In this document: positions 1-11,800 of the stretch, piece by piece
How the letters are laid out: each line of letters begins with the position of its first letter
Numbering within the stretch: the stretch's first letter is position 1
Source: Kingdonia uniflora
Lineage: Eukaryota; Streptophyta; Magnoliopsida; Ranunculales; Circaeasteraceae
Assembly: GCA_014058105.1 (NCBI GenBank)
Contig: JACGCM010002752.1
Span: 744,001 to 808,000, forward strand
Direction: 5' to 3'
DNA: 64,000 nucleotides
Program-made: the position numbers and the translations under genes
The notes under the pieces: model-generated
What the model saw: the letters and a program-made list of their open reading frames with translations, nothing else
Database searches by the model: none
What the model was told of the DNA's origin: nothing

Positions 1-930
1 TTGCCAAAGAACTATTCAATATGGATATTCCGAAAGGTTTCCATACTCTGAAAATTTACAAATACAAGGGTACCGATCCAAAGGAGCACATTCAACAATA
101 CCGTAATTTATTGGGGTTGTACTCCAATCTCAGCCACATTCTATGCCGTCTACTCACCACAAGTCTGTAGGAGGAACCACTCTAATGGTTCCACTCTATA
201 CCAGAAAACTCCATATACACAATCGACCAGCTGTAAAAACAATTCATCAAGACGTATGCTCACAACAGAGACAAAGAAGAAAATTTATACTCTCTTATTA
301 GTCTCAAACAATCCCACGAAGAAAAGCTTGAGGTATTTGCAAAGAAGTTCTTGGAGCTCGCACATAAAGTGGACAATCTCGATCATAAAATAGATGTTAC
401 TATTTTTACCAATGCGCTCCAACTCGACTGTAAAGCCAAATAACACCTCTTTCTCAACAAACCTGTGACCTTAGAGGATATGATTACCAAGGTCAATAGC
501 TATGTCGACCTAGAAAGGATGATGTCTGAAAGGCATACATCTACTAAATTCGTCCTTTCCCCGATAGGTCTATCTACAGATCGAACCACTGAACCAAAGG
601 AGGACCAAGGTGACCAAAAGCGCGTTAAGGGAAATACCGGCAACCCTCAGAAAGGCAGATCACAAGTCAAGCCAGTTTTCCCAAAGATGAATGTTTGAAT
701 ATTAATAATTTTTCCAATCTTCGCAAAGGATAAGCTCTACCGACTCTCCCAACCATTAAATCCAATCGAGAGCCGTCCGTACTACATGCATCATAAGGTA
801 AACTATTATTTTACTGACAATTGTTATACTTTACAGAGGTTGCCCGAGTACATTTTCAAGGAGGGACGAATGTTTGAATATATTGTCGACCTGGAATCAT
901 ACAAGGATGACAGCTATAAGAAGCAACTTG
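1..930 (+). pseudogene. Element A gag (capsid region and decayed zinc knuckle), pseudogene
   Basis: Translation aligns along its length with the better preserved gag of element B (27706-28713). The block GTDPKEHIQ followed by EEKLEVFAKKFLELAHKVD is the Retrotrans_gag capsid core. Stop codons fall near 169, 187, 236 and 441. Around 785-900 a relic of the CCHC nucleocapsid region survives (an NCY.LQR block followed by KEGRMFEYIVD), but the first cysteines are gone. The family role is virus-like particle assembly and RNA packaging in the cytoplasm. The 5' part is cut off by the window edge. Confidence 0.8.
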
Positions 931-1089
931 AAGTTGTCCAGGTCAAAGATCAAGCTGAGGAGAAGCATCTCTACCATATGCACCACAAGATCAATCAGAT
1001 CACCAACTCTAACAGATTTAAGCAAAGGTGATTATCAGAATGCGATACTAGCCATGTCAAATTCCAACATCATGATGCCTTAGTCATAA

Positions 1090-1530
1090 TGCTCAAGATG
1101 AAGAAGTTTTTCATGCATATGATGATGATCAATACTGATAGCAGTATTGAGATTCTCTTTTAGAGTACTATCGACCAAATGGGTTTAGCCAATCAAGTCA
1201 TTCAAAGCGACACTGATATTAGTGGGTTCAATGGTTCTAAGGAAGAGCGAGTAGGGAAGATCATCTTGCCTATTACCGCAGGGGCAGCCACTATCAACGT
1301 CATCTTTTATGTGATCAACGCCAAGTCTTATTATCTCGGGATTATGGGTTATTACTGGATTCATAACATAGAAGTAATCGCTTTCACCTATCATCAAGCA
1401 CCCTACTTCAAACACAACGATGGTATCTACGAGATCAGGGGTAGTCAAAACCTTTTTTGAGCTTACAAAAATACTATCTCTTCTATTCTAGATACCTTAG
1501 ACAGATATCTTGCATAACAATTGCAGAAAG
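1090..1530 (+). pseudogene. Element A aspartic protease, pseudogene
   Basis: Pepsin-like retroviral protease domain. The catalytic motif, DTGS in relatives, is here read as NTDSS around 1130-1145, so the active site is altered. The open stretch 1179-1460 carries the flap and second half (SGFNGSKEERVGKI, then YLGIMGYYWIHN, corresponding to the family ILGR.WL block). Element B (29350-29745) and C (17840-18300) hold the same domain. The family enzyme cuts the Gag-Pol polyprotein. An in-frame stop at about 1162 and another near 1458 break it. Confidence 0.75.
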
Positions 1531-1559
1531 CTGATCACCCCGATGATCAACCTTCCAGG

Positions 1560-2490
1560 TAGGAGCTCACCGAATATATCAACATTGATGGACCTAGCAG
1601 AGGTACTTTCATCGGTAGTAAGATAGTTCAACAAGAAAAAGATGCTCTTATTCAGTTCTTACAATTAAATCACAACATTTTTACGTGGACTTTCGAAGAG
1701 ATGCCTGGGGTTAATCCAGCCAAGGCATGTCACAAATTGGCCATTAACATCAATGCTACTGCAGTCAAATAGAAATAGCGTTACCTGTCACCGCAACTTG
1801 GAGATGGAGTTAACATGGAGATCAAGAAATTGATCAAAGTGGGATTTATTCGAGAATCTAAATATCTAGATTGGATATCCAACATCGTCGCTGTCCCAAA
1901 GAAGAATGGGAAAGTCAGAGTTTGTGTGGATTTCACTGATCTCAACAAACATATTCCAAAGGACATTTTCCCTCTTCCCAACATTCATTAGATCCTTGAT
2001 TCCACAGTAGGTCATGAACTCCTATCTATGGTGGATACTGCTTCGAGGTACAATTAGATTCCATTCTTGGATGAAGATCAAGAAAAGACCATTATCATCA
2101 TTGAAAGAGGGCTTTATTATTACAAAGTCATGCCCTTCAGACTAAAAAATATAGGTGCAACTTATCAACGTTTAATGACTATTATATTCAAAACACAACC
2201 CAGGAAAGTCGTGGGAGTCTACATTGATGATCTCTTGTGCAAGAGCATACAATCCATCAACCATATTTTATATCTCAATACAATATTCAATATTCTTTGA
2301 TCTTATAGGATGCGTCTCAATCCTGATAAGTATCAATTCAGAGTACATTCAGATCGATTTCTAGGCCACCTCATCAGCAAGAAGGGGATTGAGGCCAATC
2401 CAGATCAAATTTGGGCACTCCTCGACATGCCATCTCCATAAACAACGAAAGACGTTTAGAAACTTATCGGCAAGATTACCGCTATCAACC
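1560..2490 (+). pseudogene. Element A reverse transcriptase, pseudogene
   Basis: Ty3/gypsy reverse transcriptase. Visible blocks in order: FIRESKY, the NIVAVPKKNGKVRVCVDFTD palm block, YYYKVMPFRLKN, the catalytic YIDD at 2220-2231, and the thumb block FLGHLISKKGIEANPDQIWA. The catalytic aspartates are intact, but there are stops near 1771, 1777, 1990, 2056 and 2299, several from CAG/CAA to TAG/TAA changes. The family enzyme copies element RNA into DNA in cytoplasmic particles. Element B at 29790-30720 is the closest relative in the window. Confidence 0.9.
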
Positions 2491-3045
2491 ATTTTTTTTC
2501 AAAATCTTCAGACCACTATCGTTGGATGTTCCTATTACTCCGCGGTTATACCAAACGAGGAAAAGTATAGCCGAATGGAAAGGTTTAATAGACATCAGAA
2601 TGCGAAGCATCTTTTCAGAACCTCAAAACCTACTTGGGGAAGTCTCCTATCATGAGCACCCCAATAGATAATGAGAAACTGATTATCTACCTAGCAGTTA
2701 TAAATGCTTTACTCAGATCAGTTCTTATTTGACTTGAAGGGAAAATGGAGAAGCCAGCCTACTTTATCAGCAAAACTCTTACTCCAGCAGAAATGAGGTA
2801 CTCTAAAATTAAGAAACTTCTTCTCACTCTTGTTTATACCTCACAGAAGCTCAAACACTACTTCCAAGCTCATTCAGTAAAATTTATGATGAACTACCCA
2901 CTTTGAGAGGTTCTATCCAAGAAAGAAAAATTAAGGAGAGTGTAACAATGGTCAGTCGGTTTGAGAGAACATGATATCAAGTTCGAGGGACGTCATTCCA
3001 AAAAGGGTCAGGCCGTTGCCGATTTCCTTGCAGATTTTTGAGTGG
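2490..3045 (+). pseudogene. Element A RNase H (canonical retroviral domain), pseudogene
   Basis: Follows the RT thumb and connection. The blocks KPAYFISKTLTPAEMRYSKI and LKHYFQAHSVKF, then EHDIKFEGRHSKKGQAVADF, match the Ty3/gypsy RNase H and its end in the Tat lineage. The domain degrades the RNA strand of the RNA:DNA hybrid. Stops occur near 2905, 2946 and 3041. It is followed after a short acidic linker by a second, unrelated RNase H-like domain. Confidence 0.75.
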
Positions 3046-3109
3046 AAGATCCCGAATGTGAGGAGCACGATCATGACCATGCAGGGGAAGTTACAGAAGA
3101 TTTACCCCA

Positions 3110-3610
3110 CAAAGCATTTGACGAACGAGCTGAATGAATAACAAGGAAAGGGTGGAGACTTCTTACAGATGGATTAACAGGACCCACAGGGTCAGGAATT
3201 AGAATCGTATTAATTACCCCTTCCAGCGACATAATTGAGAAATTAATCTGTTTGGATTTTGAGGCCACAAACAATGTCATCGAGTACGAAGCTCTTATTC
3301 ACGGACTTAATCTCGTTCTCGAACTCGACGTCCCCGAGCTCTTAGTTTATACATATTCACTACTCATCGCTCACCACTACTCTGAGCAGTGCACAAAAAA
3401 TGGCAAGATGATCGAATACGTATCCCTCATTGCAGATAGGATGAACAAGTTTGCGTAAGCAACTCTCAATTATCTTCCTCGAGGATAAAATAGATACGCG
3501 ATTCCTTGGCATATCCAGCTGGGGTCTTAGGAACAGAAGCTCTATATCTTCAGCTCAAAGTGATTTCAACCCCCAACATTAATCGTATTTTTGTATGCAC
3601 GATCAATACT
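3110..3610 (+). pseudogene. Element A second, archaeal-type RNase H (aRH), pseudogene
   Basis: A second RNase H-fold domain. It begins with WRLLTDG, where DG corresponds to the first catalytic aspartate block, continues with LDFEATNNVIEYEALIHGL, where E in EYEAL is the second acidic residue, and ends with a serine-rich YTYSLL block. The equivalent third motif in element B is YTDSLL, so A has lost the aspartate (D to Y). An extra aRH between RNase H and integrase is known to mark the Tat lineage of plant Ty3/gypsy elements. Stops are present after 3456. Confidence 0.75.
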
Positions 3611-3699
3611 GGGGCGATAAAGGGGGAGATGACGATTGGAAAAAGTCTTTCTTAGTTTATCTCGGTGTCAACAACAAATGTGAAGGACCACTTTCCGTA

Positions 3700-4885
3700 G
3701 ATCTAGAGAAGCGCTGACAATTGATTGGCAACTCAAAGTGTTACACCAATCAAAATGGTACCTTATACCGTCATTCAGTCACGGGGCCTTACCTCAAGTA
3801 CCTCTTCAAACAGAAAGTAGACGAGATGCTCCGCAATTTACATAAAGGGACTTGTGGCTCCCATGCCGCAGGTCGATCACTGGCAAACAAAGCCATTACA
3901 CAAGGAGTATTCTGGCCCGGTATAAACAAGCAAGTAGAAGAGTACTCATACAAATGTGGTGCATGTCCGCGACATGGAAATATGATATGCGCCCCCGCAC
4001 TCGAACTCCATGCAAGCAAGGTGTTTTGGCCATTCAAAAGATAGGCACTCGATCTTATCGGCAAATTTCCTAATTCTCCAGGTAACCACTACCACCTACT
4101 CGTAGCTACCGATTATTTTTCAAAGTAGGTAGAAGCAGTTCTACTCTGCCAAACTAGAGAAAAAGATACCATCTCTTTTATCTGGGAACACATCATCACT
4201 CGGTTTGGATTCCCCCACCTAATTCGTATCGATAATGTACCCCAATTTGTTAGAGAAGAAGTCGTAACTTTCCTCAATCAACACAACATCATTCACTCAC
4301 CATTCAATCCCTACTACCCTCAAGGCAATGGCCAAGCCAAAATTACCAACAAAACCATCGTTGATGGACTCAAGAAAAGGCTACACTCACAAAGAAAAAA
4401 AAAGGTTCGATAACTTCCTTTTGTTTGATGGGCATATCGTATCACTCCACGTTAGTCGACAGGCTACACTCCATTCCTCCTTATCTAAGGCACCGAGGCC
4501 ATTATTCCCTTTTAATACCATCATCCAGTTATAGATCACGAGCTAACTGACAAGGAAAATAAGTTCGAATTGGCTTGTAACCTCAATTGGATCGATGAAA
4601 CCGAGGAACGTGTCATCGCTAACCTAGGTCGATATCACCAAATACTAGCCAGTTCTTACAATAAATGAGTCAGAAGATGTACCTTCTAAATCAATGATCT
4701 TACCCTCAAAGAAATACCTCAACACTGCAAAGAGCCTCACACTGGGAAACTAGTAGACAATTGGGAGGGTCCATTCCTTATCACAGCTCTATAAGGCCTG
4801 GGATCATACTACCTCATGATAGAAGAAGGTGTCCACTTTTCAAGTCCTTAGAACACTAGATGACTGAAATAATATAATCGTTAAA
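3700..4885 (+). pseudogene. Element A integrase, pseudogene
   Basis: The HHCC zinc-binding N terminus is visible as HKGTCGSHAAGRSLANKAI, then GVFWPGI and CGAC..HGN. The catalytic core follows with ATDYFSK (first Asp), IRIDN (second Asp) and NGQAKITNKT (region of the catalytic Glu, shown as NGQAE in active relatives). The C-terminal part has GKLVDNWEGPFLI. Stops and a frameshift near 4370-4420 inactivate it. The family inserts the cDNA into the host genome. The coding part of A ends at about 4885. Confidence 0.85.
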
Positions 4886-5222
4886 GTCCCTCATTACTCC
4901 ATTTCAGTTTTACCCCTTTTTCATTCCAGAAGTGTAATTTCCATCTCCATCCAATGTAAATTCTTTTTCAAAATTTAATGAAACTTACAAGTTTTTCTCC
5001 ATACATCTCTCTACTTCGTTGACAATACATAGATTAAAGCATAGATAATACTTGCTTTCAATCGACATTTATCTGTTAAATCTAGAATACACTTGGTTTG
5101 GCTGATTCTTCTAAATCCCCAGCAGTTAGAATAAGGTAGCACTTGTTTTTAATAAAAGGACTCTACCAGAAATAAGATAAAGCAAAAGTAAAACTAGCTT
5201 TCATCTCTTTCAATATGTTTGC
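4886..5222 (+). repeat. Element A 3' UTR with start of 161-bp-type tandem repeats
   Basis: Non-coding. From about 5080 it holds diverged units of the same repeat that is well preserved in element B (33430-36170): an ACTTGGTT-like start, a GATAAAGCAAA-like middle and an AACTAGCTTTCATCTCTTTCA end. The array is cut at 5222 by insertion of element C and resumes at 20857. Confidence 0.7.
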
Positions 5223-5994
5223 TGTAATGGCCTAATTCTAGGATTTAAACTTAGCCATTACACTAGATATACTCAGAACGTTCAAGCGCAATAGATAACA
5301 AACAATAAGATGGTTTAGCGTGAAAAACCTTTGAATAGGTTAAAAACCATGACCTCTCTTGAGGATTTTGAGAAAGTGATGGTGATCTTATTGAGATTGA
5401 TAATCTATTATAATAAGTATTATGAGAATGTAAGATAGTAAAGTAAGAACTTTTTTGTATCGAATGCTTCGCCCTTTATATGCTGTTTTCCAGGTCTTTT
5501 TATAGGTTCTCAAATATGACCGTTTGATGACCATAAAGTTCCTTAATGATGGACGTTACAAAGTTAGTGTGAGATATTCTTTGACCTGGTTATGTAATGT
5601 TCTGACTTTTACTATTGTTCAACGACTCTATTGCTGACTGTGTGCTTCATATATGTCAAACCGTTGGTGCTGAGGTCAAAAATAATATCTCGAACTAAGT
5701 AGAGTTGGTTATGTGTTGAGGTCAAGAGTGACGTCTCGAACTGAGTAGAGTTGGTTACCTCTTTATTTGTACTTCCTATATGCTAATGAGATCGAGGATA
5801 AAGTTTGAGTCTGGGATACGAAATAAGTTATTACCAGATGGTTCTCAACAAATAGTATAAGGGCTGTTCGGGGTGAGCAGTGTTGGTTAAGAAGTTCATG
5901 TTGTATGTGCCACGTGCCCTATTTGTTAGGGTCAAAATTTCATCTGTAGTTCGAAGATGAAGCATGAGCTCGAGATGCAGAATAAGACACTACA
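5223..5994 (-). repeat. Element C 3' LTR
   Basis: Aligns throughout with 20087-20856. On the + strand it starts TGTAATGG and ends CACTACA. A TATA-like CCTATAAAAAGACC lies on the - strand near 5495-5508, in the position of an LTR promoter. Many single-base differences from the other copy show the insertion is not recent. Confidence 0.9.
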
Positions 5995-6005
5995 GCCGCC
6001 CCCTC
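5995..6005 (-). other. Element C polypurine tract
   Basis: GAGGGGGCGGC on the - strand lies directly next to the 3' LTR start, the position where plus-strand DNA synthesis is primed in LTR retrotransposons. Confidence 0.75.
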
Positions 6006-6215
6006 TTAGCCAATAGTACGAGAATGATTGTAGGTGAGTAGTATTGGTTGAGAAGTGTCAATCAATATTGTAGTTATATCGGGGATTCATTTCCAATACT
6101 AGTTATGAATCTCTGTTGGGCTTCCAAGAACTAGTGACTGAAGTCAAATATTGGTGCATGGGGAATTTATTTGACGCTGGGAATTTGTAGAGTTTGCTTT
6201 GAATGCTGATCTATG
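6006..6215. other. Non-coding spacer of element C upstream of antisense gene a1
   Basis: No ORF or repeat recognised. It contains a stretch (6020-6056) resembling part of the LTR (GTATTGGTTGAGAAG-type words). It probably holds upstream promoter sequence for a1. Confidence 0.4.
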
Positions 6216-6223
6216 TATAAAAG
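6216..6223 (+). promoter_or_regulatory. TATA box of antisense gene a1 in element C
   Basis: TATAAAAG, 65 bases upstream of the a1 ATG at 6288. The a1 copies in B and A have TATATAAA at similar distances on their own coding strands. Confidence 0.6.
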
Positions 6224-6287
6224 GTACTCGGAGTTGAGTTGTGAGGAGTAAACCCTTCGTCACTATTTTCTGCCACAGTGGTTATTG

Positions 6288-6626
6288 ATGGTGACGACTA
6301 GGACTCAGGCCCGAGAGTCTAGGATCTGTAGGAAGATGGAGGAATTGCGTATCAGGCATTTTGGTTATCAACCGCTGCATCTGCCTACTCCAATTTCTGG
6401 GTCTCCCACTTTTCATTGTATGCCTTATGAAAAAGTGATGGAGGCAGAGGATGATTACTACCAAATGGTACATTTTCATTACTTGGTGACATCGGATGCT
6501 GAATGTCATAACAATCTTCGTTTGCAAGTGAAGGAGGCTATTATAACTGAAGATGAAACGGCAGGTATTCGGCCGAGGGAGTCTCAACAATATCCATCTA
6601 ATGAGTGGGTCTTGTTGAAGAAATAA
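6288..6626 (+). CDS. Antisense gene a1 of element C, hypothetical protein of 112 aa
   Basis: Open reading frame antisense to element C gag-pol, starting MVTTRTQAR. The start was chosen because a2 copies begin with a similar M.TR.Q motif and a TATA box lies 65 bases upstream. It aligns by eye with 100-codon reading frames at the same place in element B (41842-42144, - strand) and A (43410-43712, - strand). Shared features are a basic N terminus, a hydrophobic block around HFGYQPL and an EAEDDYYQMVHFHYLV segment. Uninterrupted here. No known domain is recognised and no signal peptide or membrane segment is seen. Function unknown. Positional conservation suggests it belongs to the element, not the host. 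Confidence 0.6.
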   Translation: MVTTRTQARESRICRKMEELRIRHFGYQPLHLPTPISGSPTFHCMPYEKVMEAEDDYYQMVHFHYLVTSDAECHNNLRLQVKEAIITEDETAGIRPRESQQYPSNEWVLLKK

Positions 6627-6629
6627 GGC

Positions 6630-6851
6630 CCTCTTTCTATCTTTAGCATGCAGGGAGGTGATGAGGATGCAGATGATCATTTTCTTTCATAGACCATAGT
6701 TCTTTGGCTATGAAGAAGATCTTTCATGTGCGAAAATTACCTTCTCTCACTCTCTAGCATGCAGGGAGGTGAGGAGGATGCAGATGATCATTTTCTTCCA
6801 TGGCCCATAGTTCTTTGGCTATGGGGAAGATCTTTCATCTGTGAAAATGGT
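6630..6851 (+). repeat. Tandem duplication of about 111 bp downstream of a1
   Basis: Two adjacent copies (about 6630-6740 and 6741-6851) both contain GCATGCAGGGAGGTGA and GAGGATGCAGATGATCATTTTC. The unit is about 37 codons long. The second copy lies in an open frame 6726-6962 that includes an MQGGEEDADDHF segment, possibly a decayed continuation of a1. Confidence 0.7.
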
Positions 6852-6962
6852 CTTCTGACTTTCTTGCATCTTGTAGCATGGGATCAAAGTTTAGGGCATG
6901 CTGCATCTGTGAAGTGTTTGTCCCAGGAAAAGGGTTTCAAGCTGATACTTGATATAAATTGA

Positions 6963-7421
6963 AGAAATTTGTAAAGTCTTTGTTGTAAAGTATTCTATAA
7001 TAGTAATTTTTGGACTAAATGAAATATAGGATTTTCTGCTATGATGATACTGTGTCTTTGAGCTCTGTTATTTTTCCTTTCTGCTTATACCATAGGAGTA
7101 TAGATAAATAGATGTTTATGGGTGTGAAGGAAAAAATGGTATTGAGAGTTGAGGTAAAATTTAGAGCAGGTCGAGTTGTTGGTGCGAACTGGATGTCTCA
7201 TATTTATACGAGTTGTGTGACAGGGTTGAGATGAATTGGTGTGTGGGACTATTCGGCTAGGTGTCGCCGTGGTTGTTGCCATGTACACACCTGAGGGGAT
7301 ATTTTGTGCTATGGGGGAAATAAGTTGTCACGATATTCTGTATATATATTCTGTTATTTGCATAAATATTTTATAAGGAAAATCTGTGGGGTGATTGATT
7401 CTGCAGAGATCTTCCTTTATC
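6963..7421. other. Spacer between a1 and a2 in element C
   Basis: No gene recognised. AT-rich sequence, probably 3' end of a1 and promoter region of a2. Confidence 0.4.
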
Positions 7422-7430
7422 TATAAATAG
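7422..7430 (+). promoter_or_regulatory. TATA box of antisense gene a2 in element C
   Basis: TATAAATAG, 52 bases upstream of the a2 ATG at 7482. A TATATAAAT-type sequence precedes the a2 copy in element B and a weaker GGATAAATATGGG that in A. Confidence 0.6.
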
Positions 7431-7481
7431 GGCTTCCTTGTTATTGTTACTTGTATTGTTCTGGAGTGGTTGCGTTCGGGC

Positions 7482-7840
7482 ATGATGAGGACTCGCTCTC
7501 AGCGTACGCAATAGGTAGCAGATGGCAGGTTTACCATCAAGGTTGCTGAACTCTGTGAGCATTATTTATGTCACTTTCCGTATGATGCTGTGCTTTTGGA
7601 ATGGCCATTGAATCTGGTTGGTTTGGATGATGAGGGAAAGCGTGTCGAGCATGATCACTTCGTTTGGTGCAGCATATTTCGCAAATCTCTGTTAATCCCT
7701 GTGTGTGAGAGCTAACTATGGGGCAGCTCACGTACGATAAGATCGTGGAAGAGGATGTAAGGGCGGCGAATGGTGAGCTAATTCTGTGCAGGCAACCGAA
7801 CTATCAGGGTTGCTTTAGATGCAGTTGGGGAACTTGGTGA
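7482..7840 (+). pseudogene. Antisense gene a2 of element C, broken
   Basis: Reading frame starting MMRTRSQ, with an in-frame TAG after ten codons and a frameshift near 7715. It aligns with the intact a2 of element A (25878-26249, - strand): both have RTRSQ/WTRAQ near the start, an A.G...I.VAE block, LVGLDDEGKRVEH against FGGLDSMGRELEY, a VEE..... block and the C-terminal GCFRC/GSFRC. No known domain seen. Function unknown. Confidence 0.6.
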
Positions 7841-8306
7841 GTTCGAAGTCATGAGACTTTGTTGTGAGTAATCTGTTTTGTGGTAGTATTCTGTGGCTGA
7901 ATTTTGAATAAATATAATATGTGAGATCGAAAGAGGATAACGTATGTGGTGTTTCGATATGATTAAATAAAGTATATTGTTATATTTGCTGTGTACGGAT
8001 ATTGTGTATGACCGCTGTAGGATTTTAACAACTGTAGGGATATCTTTGAATTTTGAAATTTAAGCTATTTTAGGAATGGTTGTACGATCTTGGTAGAGTA
8101 TAAGTAAGATGATTGGTTATTTTTTGTACTGGGCTGAGAAAAGGTGCAGGGTTACTAATGGTAGATAGCAAAGATAAATGTGATGGTGGCAAACGTTATC
8201 ACTGAAGTCATCATGATGTTGTGAAATGATTAGACGTGCCTGTAGTAATAGTGGGGATGATCGACACGTATCAGGAGGAGCCGTCATTTCAAAAACTGAA
8301 GGAGGG

Positions 8307-8315
8307 TATAAAAAC
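8307..8315 (+). promoter_or_regulatory. TATA box of antisense gene a3 in element C
   Basis: TATAAAAAC within GGAGGGTATAAAAACTCATC, followed by a CT-rich stretch. It lies about 550 bases upstream of the first recognisable coding exon of a3. A polypyrimidine tract and TAG at 8857 suggest an acceptor ending a 5' UTR intron. Confidence 0.5.
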
Positions 8316-8858
8316 TCATCTCTCTCCCTCATAAATTATCTACAGTTTCAGAGAAAGAAAAAAGTGGTACGCTTATCATTGTCAAGGAGAGGAAGTATTT
8401 GAGTACTGATTATGTTTTGAGAAAAAAGAACTTCATCAGGTGACAGGAGGTTGTTGGAGAGATGGCAGGAGTGCTCATTTTCGAAGAGACGTTCGGGTAA
8501 AGCGGATGATTGTTGTTCAGCAAGTACAGGTTGGTGATGCAAAACTTTTGTCTACTTGATTTTGGAAGTATTCTGTGTTATGTAGTAATCTGCATAGTCG
8601 ATTTTAAAAACTAGGGCTTTCAGGGGATTTTGAAAATAATGAGAGAAAGTCTGTAATGCAAGATTTGTGGTATATATTATTTTTAGAGTGAGAAATTATG
8701 TTTATTGGAGAAGAAGAGGGAAATTTTGAAATTTTTTGATTTTGGCTTTTTGTTCTGGGATTCAGGGAAATAGACGTGTTGATTGGGTAGAAAGTAGGTT
8801 TGTTTGGTCTGTTTATATCGCAGTGATAATGATAAAATATGTCTATGTATCTGTAGGT

Positions 8859-11800
8859 TCAGTATGCATTTTAAACCTAATATTCCTGCTAGTAAGTTTG
8901 TAGTCTCGTCTAATTCTAAAGAAACATCGTCTTCGGGGAGGGGAAATGAGTGTAGTATAATGAAGAAAACTACTAATAGTGTGGAGGCGACGATAGAGGT
9001 GGTGGGACTCAGTAGATTTGAGGGTGTGAAAGAGAAGGAGGACGAAAGGAAGTAAAAGAGAGTCTTTGTCATATACCCAGAGGGGGTGGATGTAAGGAAA
9101 GAGTACTTGAGATATAAAAGGAAATGTCCAGGAGAGTGGGGTAGGTATGTAGAGGACCAAGGTCTTTGGTTTAGAGCCGATGTCCCTGAAAAGGGAGGGA
9201 AACAATGTATTATCAAGTTCCTTGTTTAGAAAAGTGGAAGAAGGATAGAGGTATTAGTGAGGGGGTGAGCCGCTCGTATTACAATGGATTTGGGTTATCA
9301 GGCCTAAGTGGGGGGGGGGGGGGTTTATGCTTTTTGAATCAGGCCGCATATGGCCTTAGAATTCCTCTGACCTTCTTTCAGAAAGGGGTTATGAATGCAT
9401 TACAGTGCTGCCGTGCCTAATTGAATGGGAATGTTTACGAGATGATGAGGGTGCGTGAGGCACTAAACAAAAAATGGAGGAGGGAAGGGACTACCTGTAT
9501 AGTGACTCGGCGAGACCAATATTCTTTGATTTTGAGTCTGCGGGTAGACCATAGAACGACCATCTTGTGTGGGTTGAGGACAGTTGTTTGTAGGTTCCAG
9601 ATGAACCAGCGCTCGAGCTGAGCCATAGATATTATAATCCTAGTAAGAAAAGTTGACCAACCTTCGAATAGTTGATAGCTATGTCCTCATGTCTGTATGA
9701 CTGATATTCTATTCTTTTGCATTGGCAGAGCCCAAACCATTGGCTACTTCGGATAAGACTAGTATGTTCGATTGTGTTGCTCACGACCAGGATGAGCTTA
9801 CAGAGGTACTCAATGAATTGGGTATCCAAAGAAATAAACGAGTAGATTTGATAGTGCTAAAAATTCAGCAAGCTCACAAAAAACGAGCTATGGTCACGGG
9901 GAAAGCTACAGAGACCGTTGCTGACATGCTGAGTCCCCCACCTTTTGTCCCTGAGACTACCAAGCGGCTTACCCGTAAATCCCGCAAGCCAATGCAGTAC
10001 AGTGGTTCGGCTGTTGGGGCTGTACTCGCAGAACAAGAGATCGCAAAGCCTGCTGCTGGTGGCATGCAAGAAAAACTTAATGTGAACGTGTCCGCGTTTG
10101 GGGATGTTGAGAAGAGTCTGAAGAGGAAACGGCCTGTGGAGGAGGACGACGATCAAACTAACCCTCATGCTGCTGCCAAGATGAGAGAGTTGGAGCGACA
10201 GTATTGTCATATGGTCGGGACTGACTCGCAAAAGCTCGAGGATAAGTATCTTGAGCACACGTTCGCTGTATGTGGTTTGAAAAATTATTTAATTGATGTT
10301 GCTTGTGAACTGAGTGAAACTGTTGAACTGATTCTTCTATTTTGTTATATTGGCAGCTGTCTACAATGCTGAAGGGGGCTAGACAATGCTTGGACGAGAG
10401 AGGCCAATAATTTAAGGCTCTGACTCTGAAGTTTGAGATTCTGTCAGCTCGTGTGAAGGAGCTCGAGGTTGTCCTTCAGTTAGAGAGAGGGATAAGGGTT
10501 GCGGATGCTACCGCAGCTATAGAAAATTATAGTGAGCTGTCAAAGCATGATAAGCTCATGTCTGAAGCGGTTGCGGCAGCCTTAGTGGAAAGGGATCAAT
10601 TCATCAATATGTACTACTATTTTTAGTTGAGTGTTGATGTTGTGGCTTTGGCTCGAAATGGTAAATATGCAGAGATTGAGCTCCCTGTTGAGGATGAACA
10701 GATGGGTGGTGATGCTCCTGGTGTGGCTGATACAGTTTTAGGTTTTCTCCAGGCAGTACAGAGGTAGTCCGTACTATTGAGCAGACAGTGGACCCTCTGT
10801 TGGAACGTGCTGAAATAGTTCTCTTTTCGAGGAAAACACTTAAATCTCCTTCCAAGGTAGACATTAGAGCCCCTTTAAATATTTTGTGGTACCTTGTCTT
10901 CTGTTTTTCAGTTCATGTGACTTAGATTGTAATAGTACTCTGTATAATCGTACACTGTTTTTCTTTTTTGTGATATTTCAAAATTTGTTGTTCATAAATG
11001 TTGGTATTGAAATAAGATATCTGTAATTTGTGTAGGAGATAGAGTATTTGAGAAAAATGAACTTTGAGTTGGAAAAGTTGCTGAGTAAAGCGAGGGACAC
11101 CGTGGCCCGTATTCAACAGGTACTTTAACAAAATTGAATACGAGAGAAGGCAATTTAAGTTAAATTCAGAGAAAACTTTTAAAGAGTTAGATGATCTGTA
11201 ATATAAATATGTTAAGATAAGAGTAGAAAGAGATAAAGTGTTATGAAAGGTAGAGGAAAGGGGAGGATTAGTTCGCAAACCGAGAGAGTTGGTCTGTTTT
11301 AATTACCCGAGTGATAAGGTGAGATGTCAGAGCATGCTATTAGCTCTGACCCTATACTTTGAGGTTAAAATAGATAGTGAATAAGGGTTAAAAGAGGCTT
11401 ATGTAGAGTTGTTAAGGGAGAGAGGTGTAGTTCGGAACCCAGCTCGAGTTATGTTTTTAGCTTAAGAAGCACGCAATTGTTATAGTTTTTGAAGCAAAAA
11501 AATATACTGCTCGGGCTGGTGTGTCTGTTGTCTGAGGTGATGTAGAACCTGGATCTAATATCTTTAGCTTTATATAGAATCGGAAGGCCATGAGGATTGT
11601 GTTTTTCAGGATAAGGAAAGAGCAAATAGAGGTTCAATTGCAATTATAGGGTAAGATGAAGGGGTTGTAGGATGAGCTATCGCACTACGCGGAGCAAAAA
11701 ATATCTTTAGCAATGCGATTATCGAAAGAAGTGGTTGCTCGAATGAAGGTGGACGCAGAACTGAGGGCTTCAGGTGTGCTCCTGAAAAATAGGCGGCAAC

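Noticed and set aside
6282..6680. 132-codon frame on the - strand
   Set aside because: Reverse of a1 in C. No counterpart opposite a1 in A or B.
8683..9216. 177-codon frame on the - strand
   Set aside because: It is the reverse of a3 exon 1 in element C. Low-complexity Ser/Phe/Leu composition, no similarity between elements.
9857..10258. 133-codon frame on the - strand
   Set aside because: Shadow of a3 exon 2. The + strand frame has homologues in A and B and this one does not.
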